DNA of 19,200 bases from Bacillota bacterium (GTDB taxonomy: Bacteria; Bacillota; Clostridia; Oscillospirales; Ruminococcaceae), in assembly GCA_023396215.1 (NCBI GenBank), contig JAEWWW010000046.1:1-19200 (forward strand), written 5' to 3'. Every line of letters starts with the position of its first letter. The stretch's first letter is position 1. The notes under the pieces are model-generated. The model did no database searches, was not told where the DNA came from, and was given only the letters and a program-made list of their open reading frames with translations. Positions 7,227 to 15,261 of this stretch are shown in pieces. Made by a program: the position numbers and the translations under genes.

Positions 7227-7241
7227 GGTACAGGCTGTACC
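7227..7241. promoter_or_regulatory. Palindrome at the DUF3842 transcription start, possible operator
   Basis: A perfect 15-base palindrome, GGTACAG-G-CTGTACC, lies immediately downstream of the predicted -10 box and overlaps the expected transcription start (about 7239). That is a usual place for a repressor site. No regulator is assigned; a short 5' mRNA hairpin is the alternative. Confidence 0.45.
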
Positions 7242-7245
7242 TTTT

Positions 7246-7274
7246 ATTATATCTTAACCCGCAATGGCCCACAA
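7246..7274 (-). promoter_or_regulatory. Promoter of the DUF3842 / kinase-like pair
   Basis: On the minus strand TTGTGG (7274-7269), a 17-base spacer and TATAAT (7251-7246). The -10 box is perfect and the -35 box keeps only TTG. Transcription from about 7239 gives a leader of about 50 bases before the ATG at 7189. Confidence 0.6.
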
Positions 7275-7532
7275 CCCGTTTAAACCCAAACGATAGGGTA
7301 AGGCCCCGTGGCCGTACCGCAATGAATCCGCCCCCGCAGCAGCACAAAGGTGCGGGGCAAGCGGATAATATATTATTCGACCACTTGGCGCAGAAAAATA
7401 GAGGGAGGCCCCCACAGGGGCAGCCATCCGCCGCCCGCCTTTTAACAGGAACGGCCCGCAAATTTGCTTGCGGCTGTGATATCCTGCCCCAAGGCGGCGG
7501 CTATCATACACTATATATAAAAGGAGCAGTAA
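7275..7532. other. Noncoding spacer between the leu operon and the DUF3842 pair
   Basis: About 260 bases with no supported gene on either strand. They contain short palindromes (GGCC-CCGT-GGCC near 7303, CCCC-ACA-GGGG near 7410, CGCAA/TTGCG near 7457-7471) but no T tract, promoter pair or ORF with a ribosome binding site that convinces. Confidence 0.4.
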
Positions 7533-7534
7533 CG

Positions 7535-7580
7535 CGTAAAACCCCTCTATCACAGCTCATCTGTCACCGAGGGGTTTACG
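7535..7580 (-). terminator. Long hairpin after leuB, probable operon terminator
   Basis: CGTAAA and CCCCTC (7535-7547, one bulged A) pair with GAGGGGTTTACG (7569-7580). An inner ACAG/CTGT stem (7552-7555 with 7561-7564) narrows the loop. On the minus strand the distal arm ends GAGGGGTTTTACG, so the T tract is short and within the stem. It begins 36 bases after the leuB stop codon. The position supports a terminator; the weak T tract leaves doubt. Confidence 0.5.
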
Positions 7581-7616
7581 GCTTCTATTTTAAGGTTATA
7601 GAGATGTATCGGAAAG

Positions 7617-8684
7617 TCAAATGGCCGCGCAAATCAGCTCACCCATCCGGGCGCAACCCACCGGCTTTCTTCCCTCGCTGAAGATATCGGCGGTGGCATA
7701 GCCCTCGGCCAGCACTTGGTCCACCGCCTGCTCTATCATGCGGCACTCCTGCTCCAGCCCAAAGGCGTAGCGCAGCATCATGGCGCAGGAGAGGATGGTG
7801 GCGATGGGGTTGGCCTTATCCTGCCCGGCTATGTCGGGGGCCGAGCCATGTATCGGCTCATACAGCCCTAAGCTGCCCTCGCCGCAGCTCATCGACGATA
7901 TCATGCCGATAGAGCCGGTGAGCATGCTGGCCTCGTCCGAGAGGATATCGCCAAACATGTTTTCGGTGACAATCACATCGAACTGGCTGGGGTTGCGGAT
8001 AAGCTGCATGGCGCAGTTATCCACATACATATCCCGCACCTGCACCTTGGGATACTCCTCGGCCACGCGGCGCACCACCTGCCGCCACAGACGGGAGGTA
8101 TCCAGCACATTAGCCTTATCCACCGAGGTGAGCCGTTTGCGCCGCTTCATGGCGAACTCAAAGGCGGTGCGCACAATCCGCTCTATCTCCTGCTCGGTGT
8201 AGGTCAGGGTGTCGTAGGCAAAGGTCTGGCCCTGCGCGTCGGTTTCGGTGCCCCGCTTGCCAAAGTAAAGCCCGCCGGTCAGCTCCCGCACCACCATAAG
8301 GTCAAAGCCCGCTTTTACCGCCTCGGGGCGCAGGGGGCAGGCCTCCTTGAGGGCCTCCACAAGGATAGCCGGGCGGATGTTGGCATACAGCCCCAAGGCG
8401 CTGCGTATCTGCAGCAGGCCCTGCTCGGGCCGCGCCGACATTTTATCCCACTTGGGGCCGCCCACCGCGCCCAGCAGCACGCTGTCGGCCGCCCTGCAGG
8501 CATCCACCGTCGCCTGAGGCAGCGGCTGCCCGGTTTTGTCAATGGCCGCGCCGCCGATATCGGCATATACAAAGTCGAAGGTATGGCCCGCCTTTTCGGC
8601 CACCTTTTGCAGAACGGCGACGGCCTGGGTCACAATCTCGGGGCCGATGCCGTCCCCCGGCAGCACTGCGATGGTCTTATGCAT
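7617..8684 (-). CDS. leuB: 3-isopropylmalate dehydrogenase
   Basis: NAD-dependent oxidation and decarboxylation of 3-isopropylmalate to 4-methyl-2-oxopentanoate, the third leucine-specific step. Family landmarks are VLPGDGIGPEIV at 7-18, GAVGGPKWD at 72-80, the substrate-binding RELTGGLYFG at 133-142, the DNCAMQLIRNP segment, and the metal-binding TENMFGDILSDEASML motif with GSIGM. At 355 residues it has the usual length. Its ATG overlaps the leuD stop codon by eight bases (ATGCATAA), a classic translational coupling. Last gene of the leuACDB operon; a long hairpin follows. Confidence 0.96.
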   Translation of the reverse strand: MHKTIAVLPGDGIGPEIVTQAVAVLQKVAEKAGHTFDFVYADIGGAAIDKTGQPLPQATVDACRAADSVLLGAVGGPKWDKMSARPEQGLLQIRSALGLYANIRPAILVEALKEACPLRPEAVKAGFDLMVVRELTGGLYFGKRGTETDAQGQTFAYDTLTYTEQEIERIVRTAFEFAMKRRKRLTSVDKANVLDTSRLWRQVVRRVAEEYPKVQVRDMYVDNCAMQLIRNPSQFDVIVTENMFGDILSDEASMLTGSIGMISSMSCGEGSLGLYEPIHGSAPDIAGQDKANPIATILSCAMMLRYAFGLEQECRMIEQAVDQVLAEGYATADIFSEGRKPVGCARMGELICAAI

Positions 8685-9177
8685 CGGCCTGTTCCTCCTT
8701 TTTCAGCGAGGCCAGCAGCCCGCCGCTTTCAATGATACTCTTGATAAAGGGCGGAAAGGGTTGTGCCTGATAGCTGGCCCCGGTGGTGAGGTTCTGGATG
8801 CTGCCGCTGTCAAAATCCACCGACAGTTGGTGCCCCGCCTGCGCATCGCGGGCGGCGTCGGGGCATTCGAGGATGGCAAGCCCGGTGTTAATCGAGTTGC
8901 GGTAAAAGATGCGGGCAAAGGAAGCCGCTATCACGCAGGAGATGCCGCTGGTCTTGATGGCGATGGGGGCATGCTCCCGCGAGGAGCCGCAGCCAAAGTT
9001 GCTGCCTGCCACCATAATATCCCCCGGCTGCACCTGCTTGATAAATTCACTGTCGATGTCCTCCATGCAATGGGAGGCCAGCTCTTTGTGGTCGGCTGTA
9101 TTGAGGTGGCGCGCCGGGATAATCACGTCGGTATCCACATTGTCGCCATATTTAAAAACCCTGCCGGTTGCTTTCAT
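8677..9177 (-). CDS. leuD: 3-isopropylmalate dehydratase, small subunit
   Basis: Swivelling small subunit that completes the isopropylmalate isomerase with LeuC, converting 2-isopropylmalate to 3-isopropylmalate. The segment DNVDTDVIIPARHL (12-25) and the substrate-loop motif GSNFGCGSSREHAP (58-71) are diagnostic. At 166 residues it is the short form, which pairs with the roughly 420-residue LeuC type rather than with the longer enterobacterial proteins; the LeuC here is of that type. A GGAGG site precedes the ATG. It follows leuC by 15 bases and overlaps leuB. Confidence 0.95.
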   Translation of the reverse strand: MKATGRVFKYGDNVDTDVIIPARHLNTADHKELASHCMEDIDSEFIKQVQPGDIMVAGSNFGCGSSREHAPIAIKTSGISCVIAASFARIFYRNSINTGLAILECPDAARDAQAGHQLSVDFDSGSIQNLTTGASYQAQPFPPFIKSIIESGGLLASLKKEEQADA

Positions 9178-9192
9178 TGGTTGTTCCTCCTT

Positions 9193-10452
9193 TTAAAGGT
9201 CATCGGGGGTGGCCAGCTTACCTGCAATGGCGCTTGCCGCCGCCACCGCCGGGCCTGCCAGATAAATCTCAGAGGTGGCGTGGCCCATCCGCCCCACAAA
9301 GTTGCGGTTGGTGGTGGCTACACAGCGCTCGCCCTCGGCCAGTATGCCGGTATGCCCGCCAAGGCAGGGGCCGCAGGTGGGGGTGGATACCGCACAGCCC
9401 GCGTCGATGAAGGTTTCGAGGTAACCAAGGTGCATGGCGTCCTTATAAATCTGCTGGGTGGCGGGGATGATGATGGCCCGCACATGCTTTGCCACCCGCT
9501 TGCCCTTCATGATCTCGGCAGCCACCGCCAGGTCGGAAAGCCGCCCATTGGTGCAGGAGCCGATGACTACCTGATGGATAATCACCTCGCCGAACTGGTC
9601 GGGGGTGCGGGTGTTTTCGGGCAGATGGGGGAAGGCCACGGTGGGCTGAATCTCGCTGAGGTTAAGCTCGTAAACCGCCGCGTATTCGGCGTCGGAGTCG
9701 GCGGTGAAGGTCTGGTAGGGACGGCCTACCCGGCCCTGCATGTAAGCGGTAGTCTGCTCATCCACCTCGAAGATGCCGTTTTTGGCGCCCGCCTCGATGG
9801 CCATATTGGCCATGGCAAGGCGGTCGTCCACCGTCAGGCTGGCTACTCCCGGCCCGGTAAATTCCATCGAGCGGTAAAGGGCACCATCCACCCCGATTTT
9901 ACCGATGATGTGCAGGATGATATCCTTGCCCCCCACATAGGTGCGGGGGCTGCCGGTCAGCACAAACCTGATGGCCTCGGGCACCTTGAACCACAGATGG
10001 CCGGTGGCCATGGCCGCGGCCATATCGGTGCTGCCCACCCCGGTGGAAAACGCCCCCAGCGCCCCGTATGTACAGGTGTGGGAGTCGGCCCCCACCACCA
10101 GTTCGCCGGCGGCGACCAGCCCTTTTTCGGGCAGCAGGGCATGCTCGATGCCCATATCTCCCACGTCGAAGTAGTTTTCAATCCCCATCTCTTCGGCAAA
10201 GTTGCGGCATTGCAGGCACTGCTGGGCCGCTTTAATATCCTTATTGGGGGCAAAGTGATCCATCACAAGCGAAATCTTGCTTTTATCAAAGACCTTATCA
10301 AAGCCCGCCTTTTTAAACTCGTTGATGGCAACCGGGGATGTGATGTCGTTGCCCAGCACCATATCCACCTTTGCGTTAATCAGCTGCCCGGGCTGCACCG
10401 ATGCAAGCCCCGCGTGCGCTGCCAAAATCTTTTGGCTCATAGTCATTCCCAT
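9193..10452 (-). CDS. leuC: 3-isopropylmalate dehydratase, large subunit
   Basis: Aconitase-family [4Fe-4S] subunit of isopropylmalate isomerase. Cluster ligands are visible as C300 in IGSCTNGRLSDL and C360/C363 in PTCGPCLGG. GADSHTCTYGALGAF (121-135) is the conserved aconitase-type segment, and DHFAPN (65-70) lies near the N terminus. The 419-residue length is the compact type, consistent with the 166-residue LeuD. The first ATG at 10452 is preceded by GGGAGG; internal Met codons at residues 3 and 5 cannot be excluded. It lies 29 bases after leuA. Homoaconitase-like relatives exist, but the complete leuACDB context makes the leucine role firm. Confidence 0.95.
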   Translation of the reverse strand: MGMTMSQKILAAHAGLASVQPGQLINAKVDMVLGNDITSPVAINEFKKAGFDKVFDKSKISLVMDHFAPNKDIKAAQQCLQCRNFAEEMGIENYFDVGDMGIEHALLPEKGLVAAGELVVGADSHTCTYGALGAFSTGVGSTDMAAAMATGHLWFKVPEAIRFVLTGSPRTYVGGKDIILHIIGKIGVDGALYRSMEFTGPGVASLTVDDRLAMANMAIEAGAKNGIFEVDEQTTAYMQGRVGRPYQTFTADSDAEYAAVYELNLSEIQPTVAFPHLPENTRTPDQFGEVIIHQVVIGSCTNGRLSDLAVAAEIMKGKRVAKHVRAIIIPATQQIYKDAMHLGYLETFIDAGCAVSTPTCGPCLGGHTGILAEGERCVATTNRNFVGRMGHATSEIYLAGPAVAAASAIAGKLATPDDL

Positions 10453-10481
10453 TGGTTTTTCCTCCCTGCTTCTGCTGACGG

Positions 10482-12026
<1,545 letters not shown>

Positions 12027-12086
12027 CTGGTGGTTACCTCCATCTTTCTATTCACATTCATACTGTTATTTTTCTTTGTAAAATGG

Positions 12087-12119
12087 CCGGAGGGGCGGGC
12101 TTTGCCGCGCTGCCGCCGG
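12087..12119 (-). other. GC-rich hairpin between the leucine-rich ORF and leuA
   Basis: On the minus strand CCGGCGG (12119-12113) pairs imperfectly with CCTCCGG (12093-12087), and an inner GGC-AAA-GCC closes the hairpin. CCATTTTAC follows, which is a poor T tract, so this is at best a weak terminator or pause site. GCCGCC inside the end of the upstream small ORF (12159-12154) can pair with GGCGGC (12117-12112) instead, which is the arrangement expected for leader-peptide attenuation. Confidence 0.4.
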
Positions 12120-12141
12120 TTTAAAAGGCAGGTTGCCCCTG

Positions 12142-12231
12142 TTATCGGGCCGGGGCGGCCCAAAGCAGGGCTAGAAGCAGGCCCGCGCCCGCCGGGGTCG
12201 GGGTTTGGCGGCTGTCGGTTTGGTTGTTCAT
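12142..12231 (-). CDS. Leucine-rich small ORF, candidate leu leader peptide
   Basis: A 29-residue ORF, MNNQTDSRQTPTPAG... ending with the cluster LLLALL at residues 18-23 (codons CTG CTT CTA GCC CTG CTT) and then WAAPAR. A clear GGAGG lies seven bases before the ATG. It lies after the T-box terminator and about 115 bases before leuA, so it is made only when the T-box has read through. The leucine cluster resembles that of the enterobacterial leu operon leader peptide in style, not in sequence. A GC-rich hairpin follows. No homologous family is recognised; the alternative is a chance ORF, though the ribosome binding site argues against this. Confidence 0.5.
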   Translation of the reverse strand: MNNQTDSRQTPTPAGAGLLLALLWAAPAR

Positions 12232-12258
12232 CTTGCATCCTCCCTGCTGATAAAATAC

Positions 12259-12294
12259 AAAAAAGGCTTCGTCTCTAATGAAAGAGACGAAGCC
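12259..12294 (-). terminator. T-box terminator hairpin
   Basis: On the minus strand GGCTTCGTCTCT (reading from the 12294 side) pairs over 12 bp with AGAGACGAAGCC across a six-base loop, and six T residues follow (12264-12259). It is the terminator half of the T-box switch; the competing antiterminator uses the T-box sequence just upstream at 12300-12314. Confidence 0.9.
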
Positions 12295-12560
12295 TTGCTC
12301 CGCGTTACCACTCTTGTTGCCGCCTGTAAAAAGATAAGGGCGGCCCCTCTACCGCATCGGATACGCCTGCCCGGCGCTGTCGAATGCGCTCTCCTGTAAC
12401 GGTGAGAAAACCGGTTACGCCTAATCGCCCACGGGCTTTCAGCAAACTGCTAAAGGGAGAGAGGACAAAACCGCCTGCGCTGCCTCGCACCAAACGGCAG
12501 CTCTCTGGGGCTAGGTGGGGTGTTGTTCCTATGGCCCTTATCAAAGCATTTGAACAATTT
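12259..12560 (-). ncRNA. T-box riboswitch leader, leucine type
   Basis: Senses uncharged tRNA in cis. On the minus strand: a Stem I distal part with AGAGAG (12506-12501), stem CTGCC/GGCAG (12500-12496 with 12484-12480) and loop GGTGCGA (12491-12485); the T-box sequence AGAGTGGTAACGCGG (12314-12300), whose TGG pairs with the free tRNA 3' end; then the terminator. The specifier should lie just before the basal 3' arm; the run TCCTCTCTCC (12464-12455) holds overlapping CTC leucine codons, of which 12463-12461 is one candidate. Leucine specificity is inferred from this and from the downstream leuACDB genes. Stem I base pairing (AAGGG with CCCTT) was only sketched by eye. Confidence 0.9.
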
Positions 12561-12566
12561 TTATGT

Positions 12567-12595
12567 ATAGTATCACAGCTTTGGGCCGCTGTCAA
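12567..12595 (-). promoter_or_regulatory. Sigma-A promoter of the leu operon
   Basis: On the minus strand TTGACA (12595-12590), a 17-base spacer and TACTAT (12572-12567). The -35 box is perfect and the -10 box matches four of six. The predicted start near 12560 agrees with the 5' end of the T-box leader. Confidence 0.85.
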
Positions 12596-12638
12596 CTGTT
12601 TTTACGGTTTTTCTCATTTGAATATGAAAGCGGCCCCA

Positions 12639-12668
12639 CTGGCATACCAGTTTAAAAAGAGGTATAAT
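12639..12668 (+). promoter_or_regulatory. Promoter of the aldo/keto reductase gene
   Basis: CTGGCA (12639-12644), an 18-base spacer and a perfect TATAAT (12663-12668). The -35 box matches four of six. It points away from the leu promoter about 45 bases to the left, so the two transcription units are divergent. The start would be near 12675, leaving a short leader to the ATG at 12704. Confidence 0.65.
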
Positions 12669-12703
12669 CAGTATATGCAAATTTTATGAAAGAGGTGCAT
12701 TTT

Positions 12704-13702
12704 ATGGAATACATGGCAAACTCCGGGCGCTATGACCAGATGACCTATCACCGCTGCGGCGCAAGCGGGCTGAAGCTGCCCGCCGTTTCGCTGGGGCTTT
12801 GGCACAACTTTGGCGGGGTGGACGCCATGGGCAACATGAAGGAGCTGCTCTTCACCGCCTTCAATTTGGGTATCACCCACATGGACCTCGCCAACAACTA
12901 CGGACCGCCCCCCGGCTCGGCCGAAGAAAACTTTGGCCGCATCCTGCGCGACCATCTGAGCTGCTACCGCGACGAGCTGGTCATCTCCTCCAAGGCGGGC
13001 TTTACCATGTGGCCCGGCCCCTACGGTGACTGGGGCTCCCGCAAATATCTGCTGGCCAGCCTTGACCAGAGCCTTAAGCGCATGGGGCTGGATTATGTGG
13101 ATATCTTCTACTCCCACCGGCCCGACCCCGAAACCCCCATCGAAGAAACTGTGCTGGCCCTTGACCACGCTGTGCGTCAGGGCAAGGCGCTGTATGTAGG
13201 GCTTTCAAACTACACCAAGTCACAGGTGGCGGCGGCGTTGCCCCTCTTCCGCGAGCTGAAAACCCCCTTTATCATCTATCAGCCCCGCTACTCGATGCTC
13301 GACCGCTGGATTGAAGCCGACGGCCTCAAGGAGTATGCCCATGAGCAGCAGTTTGGCCTGATTGCCTTCAGCCCGCTGGCACAGGGCCTGCTGACCAACC
13401 GCTATCTGGGGGGTATCCCCGCAGACTCACGCGCCGCCAGCGGCAGAAGCGCATGGCTCAACAAAGAGCGCATCACCGAGGCACAGATCATTATGGTGCA
13501 AAAGCTGGCCGACATCGCCCAGCGCCGGGGGCAGAGCCTGGCCCAGATGGCCCTTGCATGGGTGCTGCGGGACGAAGGGGTCACCACCGTGCTGATTGGC
13601 GCAAGCAAAACGGCCCAGATACGCGACTGCGTGGGCTGCCTGCAAAACCGCGGCTTCACCCCCGAAGAGCTGACAGAAATCGACGCGATTATTGCGGGCT
13701 GA
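12704..13702 (+). CDS. Aldo/keto reductase, YghZ-like
   Basis: NADPH-dependent aldo/keto reductase of the YghZ/AKR14-like group, which reduces small aldehydes such as L-glyceraldehyde 3-phosphate or methylglyoxal in characterised members; the substrate here is inferred only. The start RYDQMTYHRCGASGLKLPAVSLGLWHNFG is typical of the group. The catalytic tetrad is visible as D61, Y66 (DLANNYG), K97 (SSKAG) and H138 (YSHRPD). The C-terminal part carries the cofactor segment LIGASKTAQI. The frame is open from 12686, but GAGGTG at 12690-12695 correctly spaces the ATG at 12704, giving 332 residues. It stands alone under its own promoter. Confidence 0.88.
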   Translation: MEYMANSGRYDQMTYHRCGASGLKLPAVSLGLWHNFGGVDAMGNMKELLFTAFNLGITHMDLANNYGPPPGSAEENFGRILRDHLSCYRDELVISSKAGFTMWPGPYGDWGSRKYLLASLDQSLKRMGLDYVDIFYSHRPDPETPIEETVLALDHAVRQGKALYVGLSNYTKSQVAAALPLFRELKTPFIIYQPRYSMLDRWIEADGLKEYAHEQQFGLIAFSPLAQGLLTNRYLGGIPADSRAASGRSAWLNKERITEAQIIMVQKLADIAQRRGQSLAQMALAWVLRDEGVTTVLIGASKTAQIRDCVGCLQNRGFTPEELTEIDAIIAG

Positions 13703-13747
13703 ATCGCGCCTGCCCAAAAAGCGGCTTTTCCCCTGTCTGCCATCTGT

Positions 13748-13771
13748 AAGGGCTGTTGAAAAACCCTTTTT
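13748..13771 (+). terminator. Weak terminator after the aldo/keto reductase
   Basis: AAGGG (13748-13752) pairs with CCCTT (13764-13768) and the run continues to TTTT at 13771. The stem has only five pairs, so efficiency is doubtful; the location 46 bases after the stop codon fits. Confidence 0.4.
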
Positions 13772-13804
13772 CACTCTCTAAAGCCAACGAAAGGGGTTGA
13801 ACCG

Positions 13805-13942
13805 ATGGGAAATTTAATATGGTTATCTTCATTTGCATTCATTGAAACCATCTTAAGGCTGCTGACCTATATCACTATTATCATCACTGGGTTTAAGGCT
13901 ATAAAGGCATTAGATAATTATAATAATAAAAACTCAAAATAA
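13805..13942 (+). CDS. Small single-pass membrane peptide
   Basis: A 45-residue ORF, with a hydrophobic N-terminal half and one likely membrane helix (about residues 4-29, containing LLTYITIIITG), a basic stretch FKAIKAL and an Asn/Lys-rich tail ending NKNSK. AAAGGGG at 13790-13796 lies eight bases before the ATG, and a good terminator follows directly after the stop codon, so it looks like a complete minimal transcription unit. It is visibly more A+T-rich than its neighbours. Short one-helix proteins of this style are common in Clostridia, but I do not recognise a named family. Possible roles, all speculative, are a small membrane regulator or a type I toxin-like peptide. Confidence 0.6.
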   Translation: MGNLIWLSSFAFIETILRLLTYITIIITGFKAIKALDNYNNKNSK

Positions 13943-13955
13943 TGTTTTGCAAAAG

Positions 13956-13988
13956 AGGCTTGCTGCTAAAAAAGTGGCAAGCCTTTTT
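13956..13988 (+). terminator. Terminator after the small membrane peptide
   Basis: AGGCTTGC (13956-13963) pairs perfectly with GCAAGCCT (13977-13984) and is followed by more T residues to 13988. It begins 14 bases after the stop codon of the small ORF and supports that ORF as a real transcript. Confidence 0.8.
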
Positions 13989-14355
13989 CATTACCCAAAT
14001 GCGGGAATACTCCAAACCCCAATGGGGAAGGCCACCCGGTTTGTGCCCTGACCTTACCTCTCCTGCCGTGATAGCCCCTGTTTCGGCATATTATGCTTTA
14101 ACACTGCTTTTTTTGCAGCGCCACTCCGCCGCCCCGGGCGGCAAGCCGCCGACATTTTTCGCAGGGCAACTTGCTTGCATCATCTTACCCCCATGGGGCC
14201 GGGTGCAAAGCCGGTCGGCTCCTGCCGAAAAGCGGCGTTTGGGGGCGGTGGTGGGCTGCAAAGGCCGCCCCTTTCGTGCAAGAGGCCGCTTATTTTTCCA
14301 TTTTGCGCGCCGCTTTGCAGGGCTGTTTTTCCACAGCAGTCAAGCTAGCCTGTCG
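13989..14355. other. Noncoding stretch between the small peptide and the AbrB-like gene
   Basis: About 370 bases with no supported gene. A long plus-strand open frame crosses it, but it has no ribosome binding site and proline/arginine-rich composition typical of a shadow frame. Recurrent AAAAGCGGC words (near 13718, 14228 and 14356) and small hairpins such as GCTGT-TTTTCC-ACAGC near 14323-14338 are the only structure. Confidence 0.4.
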
Positions 14356-14376
14356 AAAAAGCGGCGGCCCGCCGCC
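14356..14376 (-). terminator. Terminator of the AbrB-like gene
   Basis: On the minus strand GGCGGC (14376-14371) pairs with GCCGCC (14368-14363), then GC and TTTTT at 14360-14356. It begins nine bases after the stop codon at 14385. Confidence 0.65.
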
Positions 14377-14384
14377 AGTTTTGA

Positions 14385-14633
14385 CTACAGGCTTGCGACC
14401 GCCCTTTGGCAGGCGGGGCAGATATACCTTTTGCCAAATGCCCGCAGGTTTTCAGTTTCGGGGCAAAAGGCGCAGGTGAAGCGGTGCCGCTTCATGATAA
14501 CCTCCTGCGCTGCCACGTCGGCCCAAATCTCTATGGGGGTCTTTTCGCCCCAGCCCATGGCGTTTCTGACCTCAGCCGGAAGAACAACTCTCCCCAGCTC
14601 GTCAAGCAGCCTGATATGCTCGGTTTTGTCCAT
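14385..14633 (-). CDS. AbrB/SpoVT-like DNA-binding protein with Cys4 tail
   Basis: An 82-residue putative transition-state-type regulator. Residues about 5-50 form the swapped-hairpin AbrB domain, with the hallmark LDELGRVVLPAEVR (10-23) and IEIWADVAAQEVIMKR. The C-terminal tail has two CxxC pairs, C54/C57 (CAFC) and C72/C75 (CPAC), predicting a small zinc ribbon; this AbrB plus ribbon arrangement is seen in other Clostridia. The frame opens at 14639, but GGAG eight bases before the ATG at 14633 supports that start. It has its own promoter, whose -10 box lies in a 17-base palindrome facing the divergent HTH genes, which suggests auto- or cross-regulation. Targets are unknown. Confidence 0.82.
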   Translation of the reverse strand: MDKTEHIRLLDELGRVVLPAEVRNAMGWGEKTPIEIWADVAAQEVIMKRHRFTCAFCPETENLRAFGKRYICPACQRAVASL

Positions 14634-14665
14634 GTCCATCTCTCCAGTCAGTACAGTATATCATG

Positions 14666-14682
14666 GTTATAGCCACTATAAC
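14666..14682. promoter_or_regulatory. 17-base palindrome in the divergent regulator promoter
   Basis: GTTATAG-CCA-CTATAAC is a perfect inverted repeat with seven-base arms. It covers the -10 box of the AbrB-like gene and lies about 20 bases before the TATAAT (14701-14706) of the HTH genes, so a dimeric protein bound here could affect both directions. Which of the three neighbouring regulators, if any, binds is not known. Confidence 0.6.
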
Positions 14683-14694
14683 GAAGAAAAGCAA
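14666..14694 (-). promoter_or_regulatory. Promoter of the AbrB-like gene
   Basis: On the minus strand TTGCTT (14694-14689), a 17-base spacer and TATAAC (14671-14666). Each box matches four or five of six consensus bases, and the spacing is optimal. The -10 box is one arm of the palindrome at 14666-14682. Confidence 0.6.
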
Positions 14695-14700
14695 GCCCCA

Positions 14701-14706
14701 TATAAT
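14701..14706 (+). promoter_or_regulatory. -10 box of the HTH gene pair
   Basis: A perfect TATAAT 18 bases before the ATG at 14724. No convincing -35 hexamer lies 16-18 bases upstream, where the palindrome at 14666-14682 sits, so activation or weak basal expression is possible. Confidence 0.45.
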
Positions 14707-14723
14707 AAGCATGGGGTGAAAAT

Positions 14724-14942
14724 ATGCCTATTACATTTAAGCCAATGCGCCAATTTATGAAGGATTATAAAGTCTCTTATTACTATTTAGCGAACCAAGG
14801 CATTGACCCAAAAACGTTGCAAAGAATCAGACATGATGAACCCATTACCACCGAAACCCTGGGAAAGCTGTGCCGAATCATGAACTGCCAGCCCGGGCAG
14901 TTGATAGAGTATATCGAAGAAAATGATGAGCGGCGGCAGTAA
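14724..14942 (+). CDS. Small XRE/Cro-type HTH protein
   Basis: A 72-residue, single-domain helix-turn-helix protein of the Cro/C1 type. The segment VSYYYLANQGIDPKTLQRIR (about 17-36) is the HTH, followed by ETLGKLCRIMNCQPGQLIEYI (44-64), the usual closing helices of the small YozG-like group. GGGGTG seven bases before the ATG supports the start. It is followed four bases later by a second HTH gene and faces the AbrB-like gene. DNA target and function are unknown; no toxin partner or phage gene is nearby. Confidence 0.8.
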   Translation: MPITFKPMRQFMKDYKVSYYYLANQGIDPKTLQRIRHDEPITTETLGKLCRIMNCQPGQLIEYIEENDERRQ

Positions 14943-14946
14943 CCAC

Positions 14947-15255
14947 ATGACGATAGGTAAACGGATTAAACAGTTTCGCATCGACGCCAAATTGAGCCAA
15001 GGGCAGCTTGCCGAAAGAGCCGAGCTGGATACCAATAACCTGAGCCGAATTGAGCGCGGTATAACAACCCCAACGTTGGATATTATACTCAAGCTGGCCA
15101 ACGCCCTGAATATTACTCCGAATGATATATTGCTGGAAAGCTTTCAGGCGCCAGCCCCGCTTCTGGACGCAGAGATTGCCCGGCTGACCGGAGGCATGAG
15201 CGATGATCGGCGTAGGAAGGTAATCGAGTATATAAACTTTCTAAACCAGCAGTAA
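14947..15255 (+). CDS. XRE-family HTH regulator
   Basis: A 102-residue protein with a classic N-terminal HTH_3 domain: IGKRIKQFRIDAKLSQGQLA (3-22), the recognition helix region ELDTNNLSRIERGITTPT (25-42) and LDIILKLANALNITPNDIL (43-61). The C-terminal 40 residues are helical and could mediate oligomerisation. It begins four bases after the preceding HTH gene. In-frame ATGs at 14923 and 14926 overlap that gene; 14947 is preferred because the family begins at MTIGKRIK. The ribosome binding site is weak, which points to translational coupling. Likely a local transcriptional regulator; its targets are not evident. Confidence 0.82.
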   Translation: MTIGKRIKQFRIDAKLSQGQLAERAELDTNNLSRIERGITTPTLDIILKLANALNITPNDILLESFQAPAPLLDAEIARLTGGMSDDRRRKVIEYINFLNQQ

Positions 15256-15261
15256 TAAGCA

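Noticed and set aside
7507..7520. Possible NrdR-like box (ACACTATATATA)
   Set aside because: Only half of the palindromic consensus is present, and no ribonucleotide reductase gene is near.
7254..7553. A 99-codon minus-strand ORF beginning with GTG and containing five consecutive leucine codons
   Set aside because: It looks like another leucine leader, but it lies downstream of leuB inside the probable terminator, has no ribosome binding site and precedes no leucine gene.
13942..14760. A 272-codon plus-strand open frame
   Set aside because: No ribosome binding site at its ATG; it runs through two terminators and antisense to the AbrB-like gene, which has a recognised domain.
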